From Rhabdornis inornatus (taxonomy: Eukaryota; Chordata; Aves; Passeriformes; Rhabdornithidae), in NCBI GenBank assembly GCA_013397075.1, contig VWZS01000873.1:575430-639429 (forward strand): a DNA stretch of 64,000 nucleotides. Direction: 5' to 3'. Shown piece after piece: positions 35,701 through 48,216 of the stretch. A model generated the notes under the pieces. That model saw nothing but the letters and a program-made list of their open reading frames with translations. It searched no databases and was not told the origin of the DNA. Every line of letters starts with the position of its first letter. Within the stretch, counting starts at the first letter, position 1. Position numbers and translations under genes: made by a program.

Positions 35701-38049
35701 TGGCATTCCCAGAGCAATGGGATACCAAATGTGTCCCCAGTGCTCCCAGCCCTGCCTGGGAGGAGCTGCTGGGGGATCTCCATGGTGACAGCGTTTGTCA
35801 CATCCCCGAGTCACCTGAGTGCTCATTTCCATCCTTTCATCTGATCCTCACTTTTCATCCTTGCCTCGGAGTGTGCTGGGCTCCTAATGGAAAGCAATTG
35901 ACAAACATCCTCATATTCCTTAGAGGAAAAGCAATTTTTTTCTCATCTACCCTCCTGCAATTTAATTCAAGAAACAGCTTTTGCAGGAAGAGCTGCTCAT
36001 GGAAGTCACACACACAGAGCCAGCTGTAAACTGGGCTGAAGAATGGCACAAAGCACCTTGCTAAATACATCCCCAAAAACCTCTAAAAAAGCTCCTTCCT
36101 CCAAACCTGCTCCTGTGGCCATCCCAGCTCTCCCACACCCCCAGTTCTTCCCAGCCCTACTTCTCCCAGTGCAGAAATCCCACAGAGGACCTCTGCTCTT
36201 CCTCTTTTCTGCTTATGGCACAGGAAATGAGCCTGCCTGAATCCAGGCCTTTCAGGAGTTGCAATCTGGAGAAAAATCCTTGTGAGGTGTCCAAGCAATC
36301 TGTCACCCTGTGGCAGGAGTTGTGGATGCTGATTTTGGAGAGTGCCACAGCCACAACACAGCAAAGCCAGAATTCCCTGCACTGGTTCCTCCCTCTCCCT
36401 CCACCTCGTGCTCCCTAACTCTGCTTCTTAGAAAAGCTGAACATTTTCCAGCTTGGCTCGTTAAAACCTTCAATACCTTCAACAATCTGGGCTGTCTCAC
36501 ACTTTGGGCTCTACAGGAATATCTTGGGAGATGAACCCCAAGGCTGTGAAGGGAATTTCCGAGATGGGAGACTGACATCCCAGCTGGGGCATCCAGCAAG
36601 TGAGACACTGGTGTGTGACAGAGTAAAGACAATTGAGCTGGGGTTATCAGCTGTAAAACTGCTCCTGGGACACTCTCCTGAGGCAGAGGGAGCCCAGCCT
36701 TGGTGACTGTGACATCTGGGGGAGCAGGGACTGACTGCTCTGCACCCACCCCCCAATACCTGCACTTTGGGGTTTAATCTGTTTCTTACTGGAGAAATAA
36801 ATCCAATGGATCATTAAAGTGCTGGTGGCAGCACTCTGCAGTCCCCTGCTCCCCCTGCCAGCACAGTCCCTGTTATCTAACACCTGGTAGGGGATTTAAA
36901 AGGAACTCTTCATCTCATTTCATACATTAGCGCTAAGTTTAGCTTCTGTAGGTAACAGTTTCTGTTTGAACTAATAAAGAGGTATGTTTAGAATCTCAGG
37001 GGCACACTCTCTGCTCATTTGAAACAAACGAGGATTATATAAGGAGGAACGGGAGCTACAAATAGGATTCATAAAATTAATTGTCTGTAAGCTGCAGCGG
37101 AGTGGAGCCATTAAAAGTGACAAGTGGCCACAGTGTCCTTCCCCTTGGACAGCCCTGGGGACAGCAGGAGCACTCAGGGCTGGGTTCCTGCAGAGCCCTG
37201 GCACCAGTGCCAGCTCCCCAAGGCTGTCCCAGAGCTCCACCTTGTCCCCATTTATGCAGCCCCACAGAGGCTCTGCATCCCAAAAGGGGCAGGGATGCTG
37301 CAGCCAAAGCTTGGGGCAGCACCTGCGAGTTCTGCACCCTGCAGAGAACCCCCAAATGGCTCCTGATGGACCCCGAAATCCCAGCTCTGCCCCAGCAAAG
37401 TGCAAACCACACTTTGTTTGGCCACAAGTGTCAGCCCAGCTGCCAGAATTCCTGTGCAAGCCCCACGGCTCCCCCTGCTCCAGCTGCTCCTTCCAGCCCA
37501 ACAAACAATGCTCCATGCACTGATCCCAAAAAACGCTGCAAAATCCATCTGAGGAGATGCCTGGGATTCCTTGCAGGAGCCAGTCTGCTCCTGGGACACT
37601 CCAGGACAGGGCCAGGGCAGAGCTTCTCCATTTCCCCCCTGCAGCCCCTTGCTGCCACACTCCTAATGCACAACCTGGAGCTGAATCCTTGTAACTGCAT
37701 TTAAAGCACCCCAAATTTTTGTACATGTAAATCTTCTGAAATAGCTTCCAAATGTTCTCCCATTCCAGGGCTGTCTTCAGTCAGAGAGCACTGAGCTAAG
37801 TGCATTAAATTCAGTCCCCAGCACAAAACCCAACTTGAATTAGGCTCCCAGTGTCCTTTCAATTGCAAAGCATTATAAAAACTCACCCTAAGCAGTGCCA
37901 TATAAACAGAAAATAAGTAAAAGGCCTCAGGGAGCTGCTGCAGCCTGGATGGGCTGGATGTGTCCAGAACATTCCAGCTGGAGCTGACACAGACACTCCA
38001 GAACCAGCCAGGGATTCAAAGAAATGGAAGTAAAACTTCTCTTGCACCT
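32766..38049. other. Intergenic, repeat-poor; candidate regulatory blocks
   Basis: The longest stretch here without a recognised transposon (5.3 kb). Repeat-free AT-rich blocks at 33180-33560, 34740-35150 and 36880-37085 carry TAAT and ATTA cores and look like developmental enhancers; conservation is not tested. 37090-37720 is GC-rich with long open frames on both strands (251 codons minus, 207 plus), but no domain, no splice context and no CpG island. Confidence 0.5.
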
Positions 38050-38334
38050 AATTAATACAGCAGTATTGGAAATTCCTTCTATTAGTATTGGAAATTCTGA
38101 TTAATACCCATAATATTGGAAATTCCTTCTATTAGTATTGGAATTTCTAATTAATACCAGTAGTATTGGAAATTACTTCTATTGGTATTGGAAATTCTAA
38201 TGAATACCAGTAGTATTGGAAATTCCTTCCATTGGTATTGGAAATTCTGATTAATACCAGTAGTATTGGAAATTCCTTCTATTAGTATTGGAAATTCTGA
38301 TTAATACCAGTAGTATTGGAAATTCCTTCTATTT
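38050..38334. repeat. 50-bp AT-rich minisatellite, about 5.7 copies
   Basis: Units of TTAATACCAGTAGTATTGGA, AATTCCTTCTATTAGTATTG and GAAATTCTGA. Within each unit AGTATTGGAAATTC occurs twice, so a 25-bp ancestral unit is likely. Copies differ by a few substitutions. Confidence 0.95.
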
Positions 38335-39919
38335 CTGAGGGCTGTCCCTGCATTCCCACACTCTGCTTGAAGAGCCACCAGAGCCATCCACTCAGCCTGG
38401 GCTCTGTGGGGTTGTTCACACCCAGATTTAGGAGCAGGAGTGATCCCTTTATACATTTTTCAAAAGAACTGGGCTGTGCACGTGTTTTTTTAGATTATCC
38501 CACAGCACGAGCTAAGATTAAAATCCCCCTCTAGATTTTCACAGTGTCTGGGAGTCTCACAGCTCTCCAGACATTTCTATTTAAAGAAAACCCTCTCCCT
38601 GTGGGTCAGGTTCTATTCTCAGGTGTCACCTGCTCCTCAGAGCCACCCCCACATGCAGTGAGTGGGGCAGGGATGTAAGTGGGTCACAGCAGCAGGGAGA
38701 GGGGACCTGGATGTCCCCAAGCAGCCTGGCAGCCACTGCTGCTGCTGGGAATCAATCCCTGGCACTGGCCTCGTGCAGCCTGGGTCAGGCTTGTCAGAAC
38801 AGCAATTTGTTCATCTACCTGCTCTCATAAAATCAGCCAAAATCACTCCTTCCCCTGGAGTAAAAATATTTTCATATCCGAGTTTTTTCCGTTTTTCCAG
38901 CGTTATTTTTGGCAGGCGTTACAAAAGAAGGGAATAATGTTGTGATACTTCATACAGTGCCATATCTTTGAAAAAAAAAAAATTCCCTGCCTAAATGTGT
39001 GTCAGTGTAAACACACAGCATTTAACTTATAAAAACCCTGCTAAACACCCAGCCTTTTTCTTGAGATGTCAAAATCTTGTCACACATCTCACCAATGGCC
39101 AGCACACGGAGTGTTAGATCACCTGATGGACCTTAGGCTTCAAGGAAAATAAATTTAAAAGTAAATTTTTGGGAAGAAAACAGTGGGAGAGTCTTCAAGA
39201 TGTCACTGGAATGTGTGGCCATGCTTGAGGGACATTAACAGGAATCACAGTCCATCAAACTTGAGCCTAAGTGAGATGGGTGACTCACTCCCATCACTTT
39301 TGAGGTGCTCCACAGATGGAAAGGGGAAAATAGGTAGAAAGACAAGTAAATATCCAAGGAGAAATCCATTGCAGCTGGGGAAAGTGTGTCCTACTGGAAA
39401 CAAGCAAAAATCTCAACCTTTCTCACCTGAGGAAATGCAGCCTGTGTTTGCTGGTTTGTATTAATTTGTTTTTTGGTAAGGAAGGAAAGGAGCTAGTCTT
39501 AAAGTTGCAGAACTTAACATGCAGCACAAACAGAACAGACAATTGGGGACACAAGCATCATAAAGTCACCCCAGGACATTCCACCCCATATTGTCAGCTT
39601 ACTACCAAAATTTATATATATTCTAACTCTACACATACTTTTTTTTTTTTAAAGTGGAAAAAATGTTTATTTAAGAATTAATTTGAGACATCTCAAATTA
39701 GCAGACCAAAACCACTACACAAAATTGGTGTTTCTGCCTGGTTTTGAACTGAAATCACCACACTGGTTGCCAGCTGGCCAAAGCCAGAGGAGGGACAGCA
39801 CATTCCTCAGGAACGGAAGGTCCATGGAAGGAGCCCTGCAGGCAATTCTGTGTCCCAGCTCCCTGTGTGGGGTTGGGTGGGTCATGCAGAGTCCCAGGGA
39901 CACCTCTGGTGTCACCACA
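38335..39919. other. Intergenic, no gene seen
   Basis: Unique sequence, with short A- and T-runs at 38970-38983 and 39641-39650. Nothing else recognised. Confidence 0.6.
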
Positions 39920-40215
39920 GAGTCACCCAGGCTGGAAAAGACTTCTGAGCTCATCAGGTCCAACCATCAACCCAGCAGCACCACACTCACCACCAAACAA
40001 CTTCCTCAAGTGCCACATTCAGGTTTTTAAAACACTGCCAAGGATGGTGAACAATTCCATCCCAAAATCCCATCTAACCCTGCCCTCTGGCAGTTTAAAG
40101 CCATTCTCCTTGTCCTGTCACTCCATCCCTTGTGAAAAGATCCTCCCCACCCTTCTTGTTTCATTTTAAAGCAAGTTTCACAGAAGATGCAATGGAATAT
40201 AAACATTTCCTCCAG
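39920..40215 (-). mobile_element. CR1 LINE fragment, mosaic 3' end
   Basis: On the plus strand it starts with CACCCAGGCTGGAAAAGAC, CAGGTCCAACCATCAACCC, CCTCAAGTGCCACATTCAGG, the rc of the GGTTGGACTTGATG-type tail. It then passes into CATCTAACCCTGCCCTCTGG, GTTTAAAGCCATTCTCCTTG and TTCATTTTAAAGCAAGTTTC. The latter half is the inverted counterpart of 30470-30645, whose 3' half is different. Confidence 0.83.
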
Positions 40216-42296
40216 CACTGCCCTGTTCAATGCCTGACAATGAACAATTTCTTCTTTCCATGAAGAAATTTCCCCCGATACCCAATCTAAACCCCCCTGG
40301 CACGACATGATTTCCTCTCCTCCTGTCCCCTGTTGCTGACAGGTTCCAAAGAGCCCAGTCCCACAGCAGGGGTTGGGTACCCAGCCTGAATTCCCACGTG
40401 GCACCTGAAATCCAGCTGAACACCCTGTGCACTTCCTCACCCAAAGGAGGTGACCCCATTTCCCACACCTTTTGTTTGGAGCATTTCATTTTCCACCCCT
40501 TCCTCCTGGAGGGCACAGCCACTGTTTTCCTACAGAAATGGGTTTGTTCTGCAGCCATGGAACCTCTCATCCTGCCCTTGTTGGATCTCAGGAATCTGGA
40601 GTTTTGGAGCTTTCTGTGCTTCCAGGCACAGCCCCCCTGGAAAACACTGCTCTGGAGCTGAAACCTTGGAGAAGGCTTGGAAATATGAATAATGAGTTAG
40701 AAATCACAAATGTGTACTGGGTTAGATGTGTGTATTTTCACTGGCTGATGGGTTTTAAATTTGAGGTTTTATAGTATAGTGGTGGATATGGGACAAGATG
40801 GAGAATTTTGGGTGGTGTCTTTTCTTTGTTCATCTTCTTTTTCCGTCTTCTTCACAGAACTCAGGTAGCAGTCTTTGGCTGGTCAGTCAAATGTCACTCT
40901 AAGGGTCATGTGAATCTATTATTGGGTCAAAAAAATAATATAAGTGTTAAACTTTTATTGGTTTGTTTAGCTTTAAAAAGCCTTAAAACAAGCTCAGCTG
41001 GAGCCATTTTTTCCCACTTCCAGCAAGGAGCTGGAGGTGCTGTCACACTTTCTGTAATTTCTGATAAAATATAATAAACATCCAAACCCGAACACAAGAA
41101 TCATCTCAGCTGCCTTTCTAATAATCCTAATTCTAAAGAAAAACAGATGAAACTGATAACAAACCACTAAGAAATAGTGCAAAGCCCAGCATACACCTCC
41201 CCTTCAGCTCCTGGAGCATCCCTGAGCGTTTGGAGAGCCCAGGATCCGGGTTCTGCTCCAGAGCAAAGGCAGCAGAGCCTGCTCAGAGCCTGTCCACACA
41301 CAGAGCCCTGCTCGGACACATGGATGGGTTCTGGACGTGTGTCTTCAGCTGGAACCTCAGAGCCAAGTGCAGGGGTGTTAGGAGCGTGCTGGGCTCTGCA
41401 CCACTAATTAATGGTTTGTCATCAATCTCATCAGCTTTTGTTTGGAGCCAGGATTATTANAGGGGGTTTGTCTGGGGGTAGCAAAAGCCTCGTGGCGTTT
41501 CCTAGATAGCATGAGAGCCGAGTTTAGCAATTATTCATAGCCTCACACACATTCTTGCAGACAGTGGAGCTGACTTGGCAGACTGGAGCTAATTGGGTTT
41601 ACAGTAGAATGAAGCTTTGATTGAAGTGCCTCGCTTAAACAAAAATATTCCACATCCCCCCACACCCCTGCTAACATTACTCTGGAGCGTGTAAAACAAC
41701 CACCCCACATCTCAGCAAAGGAGAAATGCAGGGATTTTTATTGCTTTACCAAGCACAGACCCACAGGTGAATAATGCTGGGTGTTTGATGTGCTGTATTC
41801 TGATCCATAATTCACCGACTGTGTGTGCCTGACATTTCACTGCTTTTGAAGTTCACAAAACCCCTGCAGTCACCAAGGGGAGGGATCCTGCCTGGGGAGC
41901 CAAGGTGGGCACTGAACAAAAGGTGGGAAGAAAAAGGTTCCAAAGCTAACACACAAAAACCTTGGAGAATGTAAATGAACGTAGCCTGGAGTTTACCGAG
42001 TAAATAATTCAAATTCTACCGCGGTGATTTAGGAAAATAAAAAGACATATTTAATGAGCCCAGCAGGCAGCAGGTGCTTCTATTTTAACATGTTAAAGGC
42101 AAAAATCAAGAGGCAGAAGCTTTTTCCTGTTTCATGGTCGCAGTTTAAAATAAAAGCTGTTCCCTGTGCTTCAGGGAGGTGCTGTGCTCAGCAGTTTTGC
42201 TGCTCCAAGGAGGGTCCTTTGAATGCTCCCATCACTGCTGGGGGCTCCAATTTCCACAGAGCCACCTGGAGAACCCTGCCAAGCCTTCTGGGCAGA
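40216..42296. other. Intergenic; candidate regulatory block at 41400-41660
   Basis: No gene seen. 41400-41660 is repeat-free, contains CpGs unusual for this region and TTAGCAATTATTCATAGCC-type AT cores. It contains the single N at 41460. The N is not flanked by a duplication. Confidence 0.5.
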
Positions 42297-42482
42297 CCAC
42301 AGGACACCTTCCACTGTCCCAGGCTGCTCCAAGCTCTGTCCAACCTGGCCTTGGACATTTCCAGGGATCCAGGGGCAGCCCCAGTTCTCTGGGCACCCTG
42401 TGCCATGCCTGTCCACCCTCACTGTAAAAAACTTCTTTATTCTAACTACTCCAAATCTGCCCTTTTTTAGTTCAAAGCATCC
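42297..42482 (-). mobile_element. CR1 LINE 3' fragment
   Basis: Reverse-strand CR1: GGACACCTTCCACTGTCCC, CCAAGCTCTGTCCAACCTGG, CAGGGATCCAGGGGCAGCC, CCACCCTCACTGTAAAAAAC, GTTCAAAGCATCCCTC. Confidence 0.85.
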
Positions 42483-43442
42483 CTCTAAATGAACTTTGGT
42501 GTTGTGCTTCATCCCCTTTCTGTCTGGAGGGGTTTATGGACAACCAGTACCTGGAGATGAGTGACCTGGCTTTGTGTTCATGCTGGGCATGATTTTATCC
42601 CCCCAGGGACAGCCCCTTACATCCAGCCAGATTTAGGGGCAGGTAGCAGATGGCATTTATTAAAACAGGCTTAAAAGAAATCACAGAGAAGGGAACACTG
42701 AGGTGGAAACCCCACTGACCTGAGCCAGGTGGGGAAGGAGCTGTGCCACACATCCTCCCTGCCTTCAGTTCTGCTGTGTCTCTTATTAATTCCATGTTTC
42801 AGAAGGAAAATCCAGAGCTCAAAGCTGAAGCTTCATCAATCAGCATCCATGGGGCCGGGCTGTGCCAACATCCCCACCTTCTCCATCGACTCCCACACGG
42901 CTCATTGGGGGAACTGCCTAATTAACAGGAGAAAATGAGATTTTTAGGAAGCTTTCTGGCTTTCTGTGGAGACAGTGTGTGCTGTATCACAAGAGGTGCT
43001 GAGCACAGGCAGAGAAGGACTTTGAAGGGAAACTGCTGCCTCAGAGTGAGTTCTCAGAGGTTTCCACTTCAAAATCCCACATTTCACAGCCAGATTCCCC
43101 TGGAGAGGCTGGGGAAGGAGCCCTGCCACACTCCCACAGCTCTCTGCCAGATCAAAACCTGCAGCAGGCAGTGATGGCACATCAGAGCAGCCCCACAGCT
43201 GTACAAGCCAGTGTGCCCCTGTCCAGATGTGAGCCAGGAAATTCACCCATCCGTGTCCATGAACGGCTGCTGCTCACCTGTGGGGCAGGTGGAGGGGCTG
43301 GGCATTCACACTGGGGCTTTGAGAAAGAATAGAACCAGAACTCCTCTGAAAACCCACAGCTGAGCCCATATAAAGGTGGGAGTGCAGCCACAGTGCAGTG
43401 AGGGACAGCTGGGCCAGGGAGCCCCTGAATGCCCTGCACACA
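42483..43442. other. Intergenic, no gene seen
   Basis: Unique sequence between two CR1 copies; small overlapping frames only. Confidence 0.6.
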
Positions 43443-43488
43443 AATCCCAGAATTGTTTGGGTTGGGAGAGGTTTTAAAGCCCATCCAG
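43443..43488 (-). mobile_element. CR1 LINE, tail segment split off by an LTR insertion
   Basis: CCCAGAATTGTTTGGGTTGG, GTTTTAAAGCCCATCCAG. The matching remainder of the same CR1 copy resumes at 43923 after the LTR; joining the two across the 4-bp repeat CCAG restores the order found in other CR1 copies here. Confidence 0.8.
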
Positions 43489-43922
43489 TGATGCATCAAA
43501 TTTTAGCTTTCATATTTTCCAGATTCTGCACTGCATTGGTGTGTGACTCTGAACTCCATATAAAGTGTTCCAAGTTCTCCTCCCAGCTCAGGCACACAAA
43601 ACAATCCTTTTGCAGCCCCACAACCAAGGACACCGCTGCAGCTCCAGCCCCAAAAAGTGCAAACAGCAGCGAATGGAGGAGAGAATCTGGGAGGATGGGA
43701 CTGCAGAACCTGGAGCTGCAATTGGACAATGAACCCCAGTATGGAAATGGACCCAAACTTATGAAAGTGTGAAAACTCCTGAGCCAGGGTCCATCTGGGG
43801 TGTAGCCATGGCCAGGCTCTTGTACTGCCCAAGGTGAATCCTTGGAAGGGTTTTTAATAAATCCCTGCTTTATTCCTTTAATTCTGTCCAGCCTCTGCTC
43901 CAGGGAGCCTCTCAAAGCATCA
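43489..43922 (+). mobile_element. Solo LTR of an endogenous retrovirus, inserted in a CR1
   Basis: A 434-bp block with ends TGATGC...GCATCA (perfect 6-bp inverted ends with the TG...CA hallmark), flanked by the direct repeat CCAG (43485-43488 and 43923-43926). A polyadenylation signal AATAAA lies at 43856-43861, about 60 bp before the end, which sets the plus orientation. A weak TATA-like CATATAAAG is at 43557-43565. No retroviral coding region or second LTR is present, so it is most simply a solo LTR left by recombination. A 4-bp target duplication suggests a gammaretrovirus-like (class I) origin, but a 6-bp CCAGTG reading is possible because the ends are ambiguous. Family assignment needs a repeat library. 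Confidence 0.75.
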
Positions 43923-44062
43923 CCAGTGCCACCCCTGCCATGGCAGGGACACCTCCCACTGTCCCAGGTTACTCCAAGCCCCAATGTCCAGCCTGGTCTT
44001 GGGCACTGCCAGGGATCCAGGGGCAGCCACAGCTGCTCTGGGACCCTGTGCCAGTGAGGGTT
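43923..44062 (-). mobile_element. CR1 LINE, upstream segment of the LTR-split copy
   Basis: Resumes with CCAGTGCCACCCCTGCCATG, then CCAATGTCCAGCCTGGTCTT, CAGGGATCCAGGGGCAGCC and CTGCTCTGGGACCCTGTGCC. It is the continuation of 43443-43488. Confidence 0.85.
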
Positions 44063-47000
44063 TGGTGTAAGACTGAACCAAGCCATGACCTTGCAAAGAG
44101 TGAAATTATCTCGTGAGGTTATTTAGTGCAAGGAGCAGGGAGGTAGGAGTGACATGGCCACTGTGGTTTCTGCCTGGAATGAGAGGACAGGGAGAGCCTT
44201 CCCCAGCTGTGTGAGTGCTAAATCCCACGGAATGCTCCACAAGCTCCAGGGAAAGGCAGCGAGCTGTTTCCACCAGCTGTAAATTCCCACTGCCCACATC
44301 AACCTCCAGCAGAGGAAATCAGCCCTGCAGCCCTTCCACAGCTCTGTCACACCCTCAGTGAGCTCCCTCCCTGAATTTGCTGCTGCACAGGGAGGTGACA
44401 GCAGGCAGGAGCTCCCTGAGCAGGGCACAGGGACATCCATCACCCTGGGTCCCTCCTCCGACTGTGTGTCACCCACAGGTGTTGCCATGGCAATTGGAAA
44501 TCATAAAAAATAAATAAATTCATTTTTATGACACAACTCACAGAGTGCCTGCCTTCTGCCAGGAGTTTAGATTTGACCTGTTTGGTTAATTTGATGGGAT
44601 GCCACAAGTGAGGGGCTGATTTGAAACCACAAGTCATTTTTCTCCTTGGAAGAGTGGATAACTGAGTCTATTAATCCAACAATACATTTAAGCTGAGTTA
44701 TTGTGACAAGGGACTTCCATTATCCATTTCATCGAGTTGCAAACTGTCAGAATAAATCTCAGGGGGTTCAGGAAGAAAGCTGCCTGCCTTTGTTGGCTGT
44801 TTTGATATGCCACAACAGTTTAATTTGGTTCACTTTAACTCATGATACAGTACAACTGTACAGGGGGGAGCTCATGGGGAACCTACTACAGAAAATGGCA
44901 ACTTCATGGTCATCAAAGTTTTTTTAAAAAGCAGCCAGGACAGTAAAGTTTGACCATCTGGCAGTACCTTGACAATTACTTCAATGACCCTTTTCCTTAC
45001 ACATTTCAGGTTTTAACTCTAAATGTTTCTCCCTTCAGAATGAACATTTGCAAATCAAAAAGTACTTTCTTAAATTTCTGGTTTTATCTTGCAAAACAAA
45101 TTGACTTAACCAATTAAAACCCATATAACCAGAAATTAATCGACATAAATCATAAAATGGAAGCAAAGGTATCCAGCTTAAGATGTCAAACTGGAATTCA
45201 GAAGGAGGGATTCAACTTTAGGGCTCCACCAGTGACTTAACTGCAAGGCAACTCATTCTCCCACCAGTCCTGCAGATGATGGTAATTCTTAATTATCCTT
45301 TATTTGCTTTGGTAATTAAAGCTGTTATAGAAGAAAATTATTAATTTTTACAATTGGGAACTGGCCATGAAGTTGGGAAGGCAGAAAGGTTGAAGCTGCA
45401 ACAGAGGAGAAGAAGGAGAAAGAAGGAGGAAGAGCCAGGGTCACTCAGGGCCTGAAAAGCAGACATGGAAAATTCCCAGTGAATTCCAAGCCCCTGTGCT
45501 CACACCCAGCAGTGAAGGAGGAGGTGACACCATGCCAAGAGCTGCCTGGGGACTTTGTTTTCCATCTGTCCCCACAGCTGCAGCCCTGGCCAGTCCCCCA
45601 CAGAATGGGACCTTTGAGGTTTCTCCTGCAGCACTGACACTTTAACCCCAGGCCAGCACTTGGTTGTCAATTATTCCCCTCAAATTTCATTTCAAAGCCA
45701 CTGTGAGCTGCAGGAAGCCTGGAGAGAGGCAGGTACATGCACAGCAACACCCCCCACCCTCTAATTACAGCCTTTACAGATAAATATTAGTTTTGAGAGG
45801 TGAATTTGAAAGGTTTTTAAGCAGTGCTCAATGCTGGCTGTGCTCCCATGCAGAACACGCAGAAGTTCAACACCCAAGTGCACTTGGGAAGGGAAAAATA
45901 AGAAAATCAAACCTCAGAGATTCGGGAGAGTTATCTGGAGACAAAACCCCTGGTTGGGAGGCAGCAGTCCCAGCTCTGGATCTGGAGTGCAGGTGACATT
46001 AAAGGCACTGGGGAGGCTCTGCCAGGGCAGCTGTGCCAGAGCTGGAGATTCCCTCTGATGGTCAGCAGCTCAGGGACCCCAGCCTGGATGGACACACAGA
46101 CCTGGGGCTTGCAGGCTTGGAAAGGAAAAGGGGCTGTGCTCTGTGCTGGGCTGAAATCAGTATTTTGGCCAATCCCAGTGCATAGAATATCTCACTTCAT
46201 GCACCCAGGGGCAAGGGCAAGGGGGAAAAAAAAATCTGTCTTAAAGTCCTTTACATCTTGCATTGATTTCTTTAAAGAGGATTTGCTAAGAAATAAACAT
46301 TGTGACTTCAACTGCTTTTGATTCCACCCTCTCAGCACTATTGCTGTGAAACAATGCAAACTCTTAATTCCTGCTCTGCCCCAAAGTCATTGTTTGGTCT
46401 CGGGAGGTGGTCGGCAGCTCAGTACAGAATGTCAGTGTCACAACTTCACAGCTCCAGCCCGCTTTTGATCAGATCTGAGGAGTGAGAAGAGATGCAATAT
46501 GCTCCTTCCTTTACTGTCACCACAGAGTATTCATTAGCTTTAATTATTTTTTAGGTTCTAGGGGGAACCATTAAAAAAATTAATCACAAATGGAAGGAGC
46601 AGCAGCCGTATGTGGCCATAAAAAGACAATAAAGCATTTTAGGATCCACACTTGTTATGATTTACACTCCAAACAGGACCAGAGGTAGCATATGGTGATT
46701 GCCATAAAGTAACATTTATTATAAAAACACAGAGATTTATCTCCCAGCGTGGTTGGATGCAAGAAGCTACATTTACTTTAACTGATATTCAAATTGTTGT
46801 AATACCAGAACTGGGGGTGGGGGGTTTGTACCAAGCCAAACCTCAGCTTGTTTTTCCTGTAAATCCATCAGATTTACAGCAGACTGTTTTCCACTGGTTC
46901 CAGCTGAGCTGGCCCCATCCCTGGATGCAGGAAGGGTTTTGGGCAGAGGTCAGCTCCTGCTCTGGGGCACCAACTGTGGCTAACAGGAGGTGCCACCTCT

Positions 47001-48215
47001 GGCTCCAGCACTGGGCTCCACGTGCCCAAAAGGACCCTTGCCATCACTCCAAGCTTTGCATTAATTTCAGCATCTCAAGCCTAGTAAATATCTAATTAAT
47101 AACTATAAACAGGGTGTTGTTTTTACTGTAAGTAAGAGAAATAGTACATAAAATTACCCTCTCCGTTTGTTCTTGCTTGGCTGAAGGCAGGGAGGAACAT
47201 CACAAAAAGCAGGAATTTACAGCAGAGACACACCTCCAAGAAGGTGGCACAATATTATGGGGTGTTCCTATTAAAATCTGGAAATCCTGAAATTTTAACA
47301 CTTGGAGGAACAGGACAGGACACAGCCATTAGGAGAGGTGATGACACAGGGCTGGCTGGACATGGCTGAATGCCAAGGACAACATCAAACACAGAATCCC
47401 ACTGGAAATCCACTGGATTTCCATCCTCACACCCACCAGGGAAGAGACTCTCAGGGCACAGCCAAGTTCTGCTTCCAGGGGCTGTGAAGTGAATTTTGAA
47501 TTCAGCACTAATGGGCTCAAGTGGAACTGCCTCAATAAATAACCAGAAATAAAGGAGTGCTGGATGGCAATGCCCTCTCCTCCTTTATTTACTGTCCAAT
47601 TCAGTATTTTTAATTCTCCCAATCCAATCCAGAGCCACCTACACCAATATCCCTGAATGTCAGCACAGCCACAATCCCTGCTGGCACCAGCTGGGCAAGG
47701 GCTGGTTTTAGGAAGGCAGAGCCAAAGCTGAGAGCAGGGACAGGGAGTGTCTCACCCCTCCTTTAATGGTTCAGCATTAAACCATCACATCTTCCTGGTC
47801 TGAAAAGAAAAGTTCCAGTGCTGAGGGTTCCCCTGACAGCTCCTCTGCTGCTCTGCCTGGCTTTGCAGCCTCCTCCTTTCCCTCTCCACTCTGATGGTGT
47901 TTGAATCTGGGAGACAAAAAGGTCAAAGTTGTAAAATAACTGTGGTGTCCTCCTCCTGCCCTTCCCTGCAGCTCAAGGCAAATGCAAGGAGTGGGTTTCC
48001 AATTCCTCTAAAGGAAATTGTTCTGCCTCATCCTTTCCAGAGAGGCAGGAACCCCATTCCCATCCCCAGAGCTACCCCTGTCCTTGTCCTGCACTGAACT
48101 TCTTCATGCTCAGGTCTGCTGACACTCAACTGCCAACAGAAATAATGGACAGAGCTAAAAAAACATCACTTACAGCCTCTCCTCCAAGAAAAACAAAACA
48201 AAACAAAAAAAAACC

Positions 48216-48216
<1 letters not shown>
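44063..48216. other. Intergenic; candidate regulatory block at 46380-46745
   Basis: No gene and no clear transposon. 44900-45360 is AT-rich, 45400-45440 purine-rich. 46380-46745 is repeat-free with ATTCATTAGCTTTAATTATT and TATGGCCATAAAAAG-like motifs. Other frames are short. Confidence 0.5.

Noticed and set aside
36971..37726. 251-codon minus-strand frame overlapping a 207-codon plus-strand frame
   Set aside because: No recognisable domain or motif, no splice context, no CpG island; Trp/Cys/Gly-rich composition typical of noncoding GC-rich sequence.
41440..41480. Second false duplication at the single N at 41460
   Set aside because: Flanking sequences on the two sides are not copies of each other.
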